Shown here: in pieces, positions 48,723 through 57,167 of the stretch
Position numbering within the stretch: the first letter of the stretch is position 1
How the letters are laid out: every line of letters starts with the position of its first letter
Origin: Methylovorus sp. MM2
Lineage (GTDB): Bacteria > Pseudomonadota > Gammaproteobacteria > Burkholderiales > Methylophilaceae
Direction: 5' to 3'
DNA length: 64,000 nt
NCBI RefSeq assembly: GCF_001648895.1
Contig: NZ_LXUF01000001.1
Location: 1-64,000 of the forward strand
Notes under the pieces: generated by a model
The model's input: the letters and a program-made list of their open reading frames with translations, nothing else
What the model was told of the DNA's origin: nothing
The model's database searches: none
Made by a program: the position numbers and the translations under genes

Positions 48723-49550
48723 TTAAAGGGCAGAGTCATCATCGGCTTGGCTCAGGGTCACAAATTTCAGTTTTAGGGCAACGGCTGCATCTAATACAGT
48801 CGGCAATGCGGCAAGCAGAACAGGTACATTATCGCTGGTACGTGCGGCATTACCGTCGTGCAATAACAAAATAGCGCCTGGTTTTAGGCCACTTATCAGC
48901 TTGTTTTTCACTTTATCGGCGTTGCCTACTCTGGTATCAAAAGCCCTTACCGACCAGCTGACGAGGCGTAAGCCCAGTTTGGCCAATACTGGCTCCAGAA
49001 ACGGATTACGTAAACCAGCAGGTGCCCGAAAAAATCGGGGTGTTTGCCCAGTAATTGTACTTAGTGTGTTCTGCGCAGCTTCTAATTCACGCTTAAACCC
49101 AGCCAAACCCAACAGCGAAAAAGTATGCCAGTGCCTTTGACTATGGTTCTCGATGGCATGCCCACGGTGCACAATCTCACGGCAGATATCTGGATATTTT
49201 AGCGCTCTATCGCCTATACAAAAAAAGGTTGCTTTTGCCTGGTATTGATCAAGTATATCCAGCACCTGTGGCGTCACCACAGGGTCGGGACCATCATCAA
49301 TGGTAAAGGCAATTTCATTTCGGGCGATGGCTGCTGCTGGTAATGTTGTCCAGTTCTCGCCCAACCAATGACTGCGCGGCCAAAGCCCAAGCAGCATAAT
49401 GATCAGATGGTTTGCAATGAGCACCCCAACCACCCAATGCCATCGATCTGGGTATGCAATCAGCATCAGCAGACCCCAGAGATGGATGGCAAAGGTCGCC
49501 CATATAAAGCGGGTAGGTTGCCATGGTCGTGAATGATTCTGCTTAATCAA
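48723..49550 (-). CDS. Membrane-anchored CE4 polysaccharide deacetylase
   Basis: 275 aa. Two N-terminal hydrophobic helices (about residues 12-55) precede a NodB domain with all five motifs: TIDDGPD (near 80), HSQRHWH, RAPAGLRNP, a W-S-V region, and LLHDGN. CE4 enzymes remove N-acetyl groups from GlcNAc-type sugars in the periplasm. It starts with TTG overlapping the preceding stop (TTGA). Such an enzyme inside an aryl-polyene operon suggests that an N-acetylated sugar of the head group is deacetylated; this is inference. Confidence 0.88.
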   Translation of the reverse strand: MIKQNHSRPWQPTRFIWATFAIHLWGLLMLIAYPDRWHWVVGVLIANHLIIMLLGLWPRSHWLGENWTTLPAAAIARNEIAFTIDDGPDPVVTPQVLDILDQYQAKATFFCIGDRALKYPDICREIVHRGHAIENHSQRHWHTFSLLGLAGFKRELEAAQNTLSTITGQTPRFFRAPAGLRNPFLEPVLAKLGLRLVSWSVRAFDTRVGNADKVKNKLISGLKPGAILLLHDGNAARTSDNVPVLLAALPTVLDAAVALKLKFVTLSQADDDSAL

Positions 49551-50233
49551 AGCGGGTCACCCTGCAATTGAGAAGATTCGCTTAAAGATTCTTGTATAAA
49601 CTGGCGATCCAGAAAATTCTGCCATAACTGTCTCCATATCACCCATTCATGACCACCAGAGATGCTATCAACATGGGTTGGTGGCAATGCTGCCGCCATC
49701 ATGCGGTGACCTGCAGAAAAGCGGTCATCCTGCCCTATTCCCAGATGTATTGGCATGTTGAGAATAGCGCTCTCTTTCAGCCAGCGCCAAATACGGCGCT
49801 CGGTATCTATTGCAGCACCATCTTCTGGATTCCAACTGGTTAAACCCCCTGCCACCATTATTTCATTGGTGGTCATGCGATTACCCGGATAGGGCGCCAT
49901 TAAAAACATACCAGCAATCTCGTTTGCATAGCGCTCCGCATAGGCCATGGCCAGATAGCCACCGATGGAAATCCCTGCTAGCCAGACAGTTTGGCCAGCA
50001 GCTAACGCTGGTTGTACCAACTGATCGTGAATTTCAGCCAGCAAACTATCATCAGCTACTTGGTTAAACGGCAACTCCAGCATGGCGATATCCATGGGCA
50101 ATTGCTGCGCACGCAAGGCACTGACAAAACCATAGCCTACAAAATCTTCTGGTATACCGTAAGCGCCTGGCAACAGAATCAGCAGTGCAGGCGCAGGTTG
50201 TTGAAGCTGATATCGATCAGTCAGTATGCGCAT
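49547..50233 (-). CDS. Alpha/beta hydrolase of the pigment operon
   Basis: 228 aa. The nucleophile elbow is GISIGG (Ser89), an Asp lies in GIGQDDRFS (near 170) and a His in SGGHEW (near 195), giving a complete triad. The start ATG at 50233 has a strong AGGAG site 5 nt upstream and overlaps the MMPL gene end by 17 bp; a longer frame to 50290 has no such signal. A thioesterase or esterase that releases or transfers the polyene acyl chain is possible, but no family-specific evidence was seen. Confidence 0.75.
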   Translation of the reverse strand: MRILTDRYQLQQPAPALLILLPGAYGIPEDFVGYGFVSALRAQQLPMDIAMLELPFNQVADDSLLAEIHDQLVQPALAAGQTVWLAGISIGGYLAMAYAERYANEIAGMFLMAPYPGNRMTTNEIMVAGGLTSWNPEDGAAIDTERRIWRWLKESAILNMPIHLGIGQDDRFSAGHRMMAAALPPTHVDSISGGHEWVIWRQLWQNFLDRQFIQESLSESSQLQGDPL

Positions 50234-52583
50234 GGTTTCTCCTGGCGAATATGGCTGAAAATACCAAGGCAAGAATAACGCCCGGAGCAACGGTCATGCC
50301 CATGGCCTGTAGCACCGGCACGGTAGAAAAGCCCAACAAACCAAACCCAATCACAGTCGCGATATTCGCGAACAGCAACGAGGCAAACGTGCACGGTGCC
50401 ATCTTGGGCATGACATAAGCCTGATCAAAAAACAGGGCGTAATTAGAGCCGATAGCAACGACCAGCAGCAAACCAATGAGGTGCAGGATAATCAGCTGTA
50501 CACCGCATAAGGCAAGTCCAGCTGTCACCGTAATGACAGCGGCGGCCAGAGGCATGATGATGCGCCCTACTCTGCTAGCTGAGCGCAGTACCACGAGCAA
50601 TAGAACGATGATGGCGAGTAATCCAAGCAGGGATAGGACAATCGCTTCGTTCAAATAGGTGCTGTAGAGCTTGTTCGATTCGGCTTTGAGGTCGACAAAT
50701 AGCGCACCAGCTCCTGCATTTTTACTTAAAGCAGAACGGATGCTATCTGCATCGATCTCGCTACCTTCTGGCGCTGTCAAAGGTAGCAAGGCACTCCAGT
50801 GTTGATCTTTGTGAATCAATAGTGCATCGGCGGCCATCGCCATCGACGTATGTTCAAGGTCAGCGCGTTGCAATAAAGGCTGCTCACGTATGGCTGCAAC
50901 ATCGGCCAGAAATGGTGTAAAACGGTTTGCATTGACAGGTAAGCCCTCTACCGCCTGCACCAACCTTGCCGATAAAACCTCATTAGCAGGCAAACTAGCC
51001 TGCCTCGCACGTTGGCTGTTCAGGCTAGGCAGATAACGCGCAGGGCTTTCAAAGCTCGCCAGCAGACCTTGCTCGACCAGTGCTTGCAATGGTACTGACG
51101 TATGCTCGGCGGCCTCCAATACAGATTCCTGGCTATCGCCAGAAACAACTACCAGATAACGCACATCGGGTGCCCCCATATTGCTGCGTAGACGTTTATC
51201 CAGCGCCTGATCGACTGCAGAAATAGGGCTGAGTGAGGCAAGTTCGTGATTCCATAAATTTGCCCGATGGCTATAAATAATGGTGCATGCGGCCAGCACC
51301 AGAACCAGCACATAAGCCTTTAAAGCTCTCACACGCTTTGCCTGGCGAGATAGCCACTGATCGATATGGCTGACATCCTGGATGCGAAAATCACTCGGCA
51401 GTAAATACGGCAACACGAAACGGGTCATGGCAGCAGCGGCAAGCAAACCCGTGATGGCATACAAGCCTAGTTGTGCCAGGCCTGGGAAACCAGAAATCAA
51501 TAGCGAAGCGAAACCAAAAACGGAGGTCAACACACCCAGACGTACCGTTGGCCAGGATTGTTGAATCCAATGCTGGCGGCTAGCTTCAGTCTGCCTGCCC
51601 TGCTCGGACTGCATGAACAGATAGATGGAGTAATCCACTGCCTCACCAATCAGTGCGGTGCCAAAACCCAATGTAATACCATGCACGACACCGAAACCAA
51701 GACTGACTGACGCAATGCCAGCTAAAACTCCCGTCATGACGGGTAGTAAACCCAGCAGCAGTGCACTTAGTGAACGGTAAAGCAGGTAGAGCAATAGCGC
51801 GATAAGTAATGAACTGATGATAAATATCAATCTGACCTGTTTTTTAATGCTGTCGCGTGCCGTCACAGAAAATACGCCAGGCCCTGTCATTTCAAATGTG
51901 GCTGATGTCGCCGTTGAAGCTTGGGAAAATGCCTGCTGGATAATTTGCATCGCCTGTTTTTGCGCATCGGTATCTGAGCCTGAGGCACGGGTTTGTAGCA
52001 AAAGCAACGCAGTTTTTCCATCCTGTGAAGCCCAAGCACCATCAAGCAGTTGCGGGTGATGGCCATTATCCAATTGTTGTAATAACTGCACCATTTCCCC
52101 CGTTGGATCATGTGGCAACAGCGACTTGACCAGCAAGCCAGCGGGAGATACCAGCAGGTCTATGCTATCGCCAATTGCGGCATGCAGGCCAGATACGCTA
52201 AAGCGTTCAGGAGTGACGATTTCGCTCAGTAGATAGCGGTTATTGAATAGATAGGCGCGGTCACGTTCGGTATTCACCGGCTCGCCATTGTTTACACTGA
52301 CAAACGCTGGATTGTTACGCAACTGTTGCGTAACAGCTTTGGAAATTCTTGCACGGCTTACTTCGTCGGCACCTTCAATGCCGACCAGTATTAATCGCGA
52401 TACCAACCCATCACGTAATTGATCCATCAATAACTGTTGTTCAGCGGTAGGTGACCGTGGCAGGAATGCAGACAGGTCAGCGCTAAACGAACTATGACTG
52501 ATAATACCGATGCATGCCAGAATGAATATTAGCCAAAGCACGATGGCTGTTTTGGCAGATTTCAGTCGCGTAAGGCTTAGCAT
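50217..52583 (-). CDS. MMPL/RND-family lipid exporter
   Basis: 788 aa with the duplicated RND layout: one helix, a large periplasmic loop (about 35-255), five to six helices, then the same again (loop about 440-640). Conserved TM charges are seen in GFGTALIGEAVDYSIYLF (split around 300-317) and in SNYALFFDQAY (near 727). Such proteins export lipid-linked products and are a constant part of aryl-polyene clusters. It lies 19 bp after the LolA-like gene. Confidence 0.88.
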   Translation of the reverse strand: MLSLTRLKSAKTAIVLWLIFILACIGIISHSSFSADLSAFLPRSPTAEQQLLMDQLRDGLVSRLILVGIEGADEVSRARISKAVTQQLRNNPAFVSVNNGEPVNTERDRAYLFNNRYLLSEIVTPERFSVSGLHAAIGDSIDLLVSPAGLLVKSLLPHDPTGEMVQLLQQLDNGHHPQLLDGAWASQDGKTALLLLQTRASGSDTDAQKQAMQIIQQAFSQASTATSATFEMTGPGVFSVTARDSIKKQVRLIFIISSLLIALLLYLLYRSLSALLLGLLPVMTGVLAGIASVSLGFGVVHGITLGFGTALIGEAVDYSIYLFMQSEQGRQTEASRQHWIQQSWPTVRLGVLTSVFGFASLLISGFPGLAQLGLYAITGLLAAAAMTRFVLPYLLPSDFRIQDVSHIDQWLSRQAKRVRALKAYVLVLVLAACTIIYSHRANLWNHELASLSPISAVDQALDKRLRSNMGAPDVRYLVVVSGDSQESVLEAAEHTSVPLQALVEQGLLASFESPARYLPSLNSQRARQASLPANEVLSARLVQAVEGLPVNANRFTPFLADVAAIREQPLLQRADLEHTSMAMAADALLIHKDQHWSALLPLTAPEGSEIDADSIRSALSKNAGAGALFVDLKAESNKLYSTYLNEAIVLSLLGLLAIIVLLLVVLRSASRVGRIIMPLAAAVITVTAGLALCGVQLIILHLIGLLLVVAIGSNYALFFDQAYVMPKMAPCTFASLLFANIATVIGFGLLGFSTVPVLQAMGMTVAPGVILALVFSAIFARRNHAHTD

Positions 52584-52602
52584 GCGTTATTCATTCTGCA
52601 CA

Positions 52603-53232
52603 TCAGGGCGTAGTAATCTTTTCGATGGTCATGACAGAACTGTCGCCATCTGCCTGAGTGATCTGGATAGTACGCAAGTCACCATTCGCGCCATTGATAC
52701 GGATGCTCTGTACGATCTTTTTCATCTTGGCGTCTATGGGCAGTAACAGCAATGTCCAGTCTTGCGCATCGCCCTGCAGACTTAATTGGTAAGTCTGTTG
52801 CAATGCCTTGCTGTCGCCCGCCAGCGTGCCGCGTATGCTATCTATAAAAGCGGCTATCTCTGGATAGTCTTGCAATTGCAAACGATGTTTCTGTTTTCCA
52901 CGCTCCAGTGTCAGGGTTCTACCATCAAGTATCATGGTTTCCAGCTTGGGTTTTAAGGTACGCTTTTCCAGATGATCTGGTGCGGTATAAAACAATTCGC
53001 CGGACGACTCAACTGGTTGATCAAGCATAGCGATGGATTTTTTCTCCACAAAATGGGCATACCCATTGTGGTTCTTCGCCAGAGTCCGCATCAGTTGATC
53101 AATGCTCCAGCCAGCCTCCACTTCCGCAGCTTTTGCGCCAGCTACAGACATGGTTAGGCTGCAAACCATGGCTGCGCTGGCCAGTAGGCGCAATAGTGAT
53201 GGGGAATTATGTGACATATGTTTAACTCTCAT
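52603..53232 (-). CDS. LolA-like periplasmic lipid carrier
   Basis: 209 aa with a signal peptide (hydrophobic core about residues 15-33, cleavage after AKA) and a LolA-type open beta-barrel. GELFYTAPDHLEKRTLKP is the typical strand pair, as is DGRTLTLERGKQ. The ATG overlaps the upstream stop (ATGA); a second ATG five codons on is also possible. Paired with the MMPL exporter, it is likely to ferry the polyene lipid across the periplasm. Confidence 0.85.
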   Translation of the reverse strand: MRVKHMSHNSPSLLRLLASAAMVCSLTMSVAGAKAAEVEAGWSIDQLMRTLAKNHNGYAHFVEKKSIAMLDQPVESSGELFYTAPDHLEKRTLKPKLETMILDGRTLTLERGKQKHRLQLQDYPEIAAFIDSIRGTLAGDSKALQQTYQLSLQGDAQDWTLLLLPIDAKMKKIVQSIRINGANGDLRTIQITQADGDSSVMTIEKITTP

Positions 53233-54200
53233 TGCGTATTATTTGTCTGCGCGGGACGCCAGAAATCAAAGAAATTAAACCAGTTATAGGGTGTCTTGCG
53301 GCAATGTTGTTCAATCAGGCTGGCATAAGTGGTGATCGCATTCTGAATGGCAATAGCGCGTTGCCCAGTGGGAATATCAGAAAAATCCGCCAACGGTTGA
53401 AAATGAATCTGGTAACGGTTGCCACCCAAGTAAACCCCTGCCATGAACATCACTGGTCTGCGCAACAGGGCAGCCATGCGAAACGGGCCATTTGGAAACA
53501 ATGCCACATCGCCGAGAAGATTGATTGGCGTCATAATCTCTTCACCCAAGGTACGGTCGGCCAACATGCCAACCACCGTGCCATCATCAAGTCTTTCGCG
53601 TACCTTGAGCATGGAATCAATATGGCCAAGGCCGATGATGTCCTGCCCTGCTTCGGGATTGATCGCGGCCAGCATGGCATTAATCTTCTGCGCATTCTCT
53701 TCATGCATAGTCATGGCCACACGCAGATCGGGAATCTGACGACCAATCGCGCGAATCACCTCGAAACTGCCCATGTGCGCGCCCATGAGAAACAGGCCGT
53801 TACCCTCAGCAAGTTGCTGGCGGATGGCTTCTTTTCCCACGATTTCTATATCGAACAGATCAAAACGTTTATTAATCAGGTAAATACGGTCATGGATGGT
53901 AGAAGCAAACCAAAAGAAATGACGGTATAAATCAAGAAAAGTAGCTCGACGCGCCAATGCGCGGTTCAGATATTCACATGAGGCTTGGCGATTGGCGGCT
54001 GAAAACAACAGAAAATACGCGCTGATTGGGTGCAAGAACAGCCTGCCGACAGAACGCCCCATCTTCAGCGATATCCAGCTCATGATGCGCAGCAGCGACA
54101 TATTGCTGCGCTCTTTGGATGCAAGCCAAAGTTGTGTTTCTGCTTGTTTAGTATCAGGTTCGGTCACAAGTATGGTTTCAGGATTCAAAGGCTGGTTCAA
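53229..54200 (-). CDS. LpxL/HtrB-type lysophospholipid acyltransferase
   Basis: 323 aa. Catalytic H-x4-E is in GAHMGSFE (near 142), and a second conserved block is GMLADRTLGEE (near 195). An N-terminal amphipathic stretch and membrane-near helix fit the family. The start is TTG (TTGA overlap with the dehydratase stop); the residues ahead of the first ATG (W-L-A-S-KERSN) align with the family, which supports TTG. It probably transfers an acyl or polyene-acyl chain from ACP to the head group. Confidence 0.87.
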   Translation of the reverse strand: MNQPLNPETILVTEPDTKQAETQLWLASKERSNMSLLRIMSWISLKMGRSVGRLFLHPISAYFLLFSAANRQASCEYLNRALARRATFLDLYRHFFWFASTIHDRIYLINKRFDLFDIEIVGKEAIRQQLAEGNGLFLMGAHMGSFEVIRAIGRQIPDLRVAMTMHEENAQKINAMLAAINPEAGQDIIGLGHIDSMLKVRERLDDGTVVGMLADRTLGEEIMTPINLLGDVALFPNGPFRMAALLRRPVMFMAGVYLGGNRYQIHFQPLADFSDIPTGQRAIAIQNAITTYASLIEQHCRKTPYNWFNFFDFWRPAQTNNTQ

Positions 54201-54502
54201 GGCAAAGCATTCAAAACGATAGACCCTGTGACGATTTTGCGTATTCCCGCCAGCACATCAAATCTAATCGCACCATTGGCTTGGGTTTCATAGTCGATCA
54301 CCGCAGACTCGCCCGGTGTTAAGGGGCTGAGGAATTTAACTGCATTGATCTGGCAAGTTTGCAGTGGTTGGCCGCTGGCTTGTACTAAAGCGTGCAATAC
54401 TTCATCAAGCAAAACCACTCCAGGCACGATGGGTGTACCTGGGAAGTGACCAGCAAAAGCTGGATGGTCGGCGGCGATGATGAGGTCGACTTGCGTGCTC
54501 AT
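54197..54502 (-). CDS. FabZ/FabA-like 3-hydroxyacyl-ACP dehydratase (ApeI-like)
   Basis: Minimal single hotdog of 101 aa. The dehydratase motif is HPAFAGHFPGTPIVPGV with catalytic His19 and an acidic residue at 33/34 in LLDEV. It would form trans double bonds in the growing polyene together with the second hotdog gene. Overlaps both neighbours by 4 bp. Confidence 0.87.
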   Translation of the reverse strand: MSTQVDLIIAADHPAFAGHFPGTPIVPGVVLLDEVLHALVQASGQPLQTCQINAVKFLSPLTPGESAVIDYETQANGAIRFDVLAGIRKIVTGSIVLNALP

Positions 54503-55875
54503 GCTAGCTGCTTCCCGACTTCAGCTTCGATTAGTGTTTTTAGTGCTTCGCGGGGCAGTTTGCCTGTGCTGTTGCGTGGCAATTCGTCGACAAAGATCAA
54601 ACGACGCGGCAAAAACACGGCGTCCATACGCTCACGCAAGGCCTGGATAAGCACTTGCGAATCAAGTGTAGGCGCTACTACACAGGCGACTAGGCGGGTA
54701 ACATGGTCATGCGAAATCTCATCCGGCATGAAAAAAGCGCCATCCAAGACGCCAGGTATCGAATTCAATAAATGATTCAAGCTAGCAAGTGAACCGCGCT
54801 TGCCCGCAATGTTGATAATGTCAGAGGTACGCCCGCACAGCAGGAAATAATTCTCCCGCGTGGTTTCAATCACATCGTTTAACGGCACGGGGACTTCTAT
54901 ATGCGCGCCCGTAGCCCATGTCTCAGTCCCGCGCTGGGTGAGCTGCACACCCGGCAATAACTGCCATTCATCACTTTGTGTCGGGCGACGACTAGCAACC
55001 TGGCCAGTCTCGGTACTGCCGTAGATTTCAATCAATGGGCACTGGGTTTTTGCTTCTATGGCTAATGCCAGTTGCGGTGATAGTGGTGCAGTTGCCGAAA
55101 CCACTAAAGCCAATTCTGCTATATCAAGTTCTGATTCAAACAACAAACGCATATGCACAGGCGTAGAAACCAGTACACGCGGTACAGGCAGCATCTGGAT
55201 AGCTTCGCAAATGTCAGCAGGATAGAACGGATGCCCACTAACCAATGCATTGCCGCTATGCAGCGCCACCATCACTGTGGATTCAAGCCCGTACATATGT
55301 TGCGGTGGAACCGTGCCGAGAATGGCATAAGAACGATCATTCAATAAACCCAAGCATTCAGCTTCCGCTCTTACATTGCGTACCAGCGCACCCCAGCATT
55401 TGGAATGTGGCAATGGACGCCCCGTAGTGCCAGAGGTAAACAGGATGGCGACTTGTTGTAGCGCATCTATTTCTGGTATCTCTCGCTTTGTTAATTCTCT
55501 TGGGGGTATATCGCGCTCTGCTGGGTAAAGCATCAGCGGTAAACCAATCGTGCAGTTGGCGCTGTCGTGCAGACAAAATACATCCGCCGCGAAATCCTTC
55601 AGTTGCCTCACCATTTCAGGGGTGTGGTTAGGCGGTAACAAACTGACTTTTCCACTCACAATAGCTGCCGCCAAGCCTACTGTGAAGTGATAACGATCAT
55701 AGCAGATGTTCAGTAAATATTTGCCAGTTGGCATGAACGCAGCAAGTTGTGCGACATCCTCCAAAAACTGCGCAACCGTGATTGCAACGCCTTTACGCCA
55801 TGCAACTATTTCATCGACTGACTGATGACTGACCAGCGGATACTGGGCGGAAAAGCCTAAATCACCCATAGGCAT
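54499..55875 (-). CDS. AMP-dependent acyl/aryl ligase (ApeH/XanA2-like)
   Basis: 458 aa adenylating enzyme. The phosphate loop is LFTSGTTGRPLPHSK (near 145-158; Leu-Pro in place of the usual Lys), with EIYGSTETG (near 285), the D of LLCGRTSD and the C-terminal Lys in RNSTGKLPREAL. It should activate hydroxybenzoate and load it on ACP or CoA, as XanA2 does with 3-hydroxybenzoate in Xanthomonas (family knowledge). It overlaps its upstream neighbour by 1 bp and the dehydratase by 4 bp. Confidence 0.86.
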   Translation of the reverse strand: MPMGDLGFSAQYPLVSHQSVDEIVAWRKGVAITVAQFLEDVAQLAAFMPTGKYLLNICYDRYHFTVGLAAAIVSGKVSLLPPNHTPEMVRQLKDFAADVFCLHDSANCTIGLPLMLYPAERDIPPRELTKREIPEIDALQQVAILFTSGTTGRPLPHSKCWGALVRNVRAEAECLGLLNDRSYAILGTVPPQHMYGLESTVMVALHSGNALVSGHPFYPADICEAIQMLPVPRVLVSTPVHMRLLFESELDIAELALVVSATAPLSPQLALAIEAKTQCPLIEIYGSTETGQVASRRPTQSDEWQLLPGVQLTQRGTETWATGAHIEVPVPLNDVIETTRENYFLLCGRTSDIINIAGKRGSLASLNHLLNSIPGVLDGAFFMPDEISHDHVTRLVACVVAPTLDSQVLIQALRERMDAVFLPRRLIFVDELPRNSTGKLPREALKTLIEAEVGKQLA

Positions 55876-56519
55876 CAGTGCGCACGAGTGGAAGCATTGC
55901 GATAAGCCCGCACTGCATCAAGAATATGGCCGGGTGGCACATCAGGTAACAAAATTCGGCGTACCAGATATTCAAGCGCAAACATGAGTGCAGTCAAAGG
56001 CAAAATCATAAAGTTAGCGAAAATCGACCAGATTGCTAATGGCGCCATGAAAAACAAGAGCGTTGAGATACCTGCCATCACACCAAAAAATATCACCCAT
56101 GCTATAGTGACCAGGTGGGCATAGCGCTGGTGTCTGGGTGAGAGCGGGCCATGCATCATAGTGGCAAATTCAACACAAATAGGGGTATGGCCAGACTGTA
56201 GTGTACGGCCAAAGGTTAACAGCAGAATGATTTGCAGACTGACATCCTGCACCCAGAAAATAAAACCGGTGTGGCGTGCGACTAAAGGCCAGGCAAGCCC
56301 GGTAACAATAAGCGTAGCAAGAAATAGCGCAATACCGGCAACACGGTATCCAGAACGTGCCACCATTGCCAGACCAATAGCCAATATCGGAAAAACCGCC
56401 AGAACAACGCCTAGTGTGCTAGGTTGGCCGGATACATTTACGCAATGTACCAACACCGCATAAATCAGCCCCATGGCCGCAATGCCAAACAAACGGGCAA
56501 TACGGTTTATTTCCGGCAT
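55875..56519 (-). CDS. COG4648-like integral membrane protein
   Basis: 214 aa with about six membrane helices and a short basic C-terminus. It resembles the uncharacterised membrane protein regularly placed between the ACP and ligase genes of aryl-polyene clusters (COG4648, from memory). Its function is unknown; it may anchor the synthase at the membrane. 1-bp overlaps with both neighbours (TAATG, TGATG). Confidence 0.78.
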   Translation of the reverse strand: MPEINRIARLFGIAAMGLIYAVLVHCVNVSGQPSTLGVVLAVFPILAIGLAMVARSGYRVAGIALFLATLIVTGLAWPLVARHTGFIFWVQDVSLQIILLLTFGRTLQSGHTPICVEFATMMHGPLSPRHQRYAHLVTIAWVIFFGVMAGISTLLFFMAPLAIWSIFANFMILPLTALMFALEYLVRRILLPDVPPGHILDAVRAYRNASTRAH

Positions 56520-56809
56520 TAACGCGTTCTTTGCTTGGCGACGTACTCGGTCAGACTACCTAAAGAACTGAAGATTTTGTGATTATCCTCGTTATCGGCT
56601 TTTAGTTGCAGTCCATAACGTTTTGAAACAACCAAGGCAACCTCCAAGATATCAATAGAATCAAGGCCCAACCCATCACCATACAATGGGGAATCCGATA
56701 GAATTTCCTCGGGCGCAACCTCCAGATTTAATGATTGAACCATTAACTCCGCGATTTCTAACTGAAGAGATGCATTGCTTAACGGGCTGACTAGATTAGT
56801 TTCTTGCAT
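56519..56809 (-). CDS. Acyl carrier protein of the aryl-polyene PKS
   Basis: 96 aa. Phosphopantetheine site is GLDSIDILE with Ser51. A four-helix ACP fold with acidic helix II is evident. AAGG lies 7 nt before the ATG. It is the first gene of the operon. Enterobacterial clusters have two ACPs (ApeE, ApeF); only this one is seen here. No phosphopantetheinyl transferase is in the window. Confidence 0.9.
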   Translation of the reverse strand: MQETNLVSPLSNASLQLEIAELMVQSLNLEVAPEEILSDSPLYGDGLGLDSIDILEVALVVSKRYGLQLKADNEDNHKIFSSLGSLTEYVAKQRTR

Positions 56810-57167
56810 AATGACCTTCAGTATTTTCCAGCAATAACATTAATATGATTTTTCAGAAAACCGTTTAGCTTGAGCCACAAGCTCAAGTAAAAATAGTGAT
56901 CAATTATAAAGAAAAATGGATGCGCCTTATTAGTTTATGACCTAATTTTAGTGTGAAAAATCCCCAGCTACTTACCCGAACCTAATTAAATAGTCCCATA
57001 CTGGGCACTACCCAACGAAGCTAATCAAACAGATGGAATACATCCAATCCACGCGAAATCTTAATAAAAGAAAACCATCGAAATCTTCGAAAGAATAACT
57101 AGATGAAAAAACGGAAGATCAAGCCAAAAGTGATGCTTCTTTTGCAGCTTTTACATGCAAAAAAATC
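56810..57167. other. AT-rich control region of the minus-strand pigment operon
   Basis: 358 bp between the ACP gene and the antiporter gene stop. A minus-strand -10 TATAAT lies at 56903-56908 (no good -35), and a perfect inverted repeat lies between it and the ACP start. No gene was found on either strand. Confidence 0.55.
56869..56887 (-). repeat. Perfect inverted repeat in the pigment-operon leader
   Basis: CTTGAGC (56869-56875), 5-nt spacer CACAA, GCTCAAG (56881-56887). It lies 16 bp downstream of a TATAAT element and 60 bp upstream of the ACP ATG, so it would be in the 5' untranslated RNA or act as an operator. No T-run follows on the minus strand, which argues against a terminator. Confidence 0.5.

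Noticed and set aside
50234-50290. Longer start of the alpha/beta hydrolase
   Set aside because: It extends into the MMPL gene, while ATG 50233 has a strong AGGAG at proper spacing.
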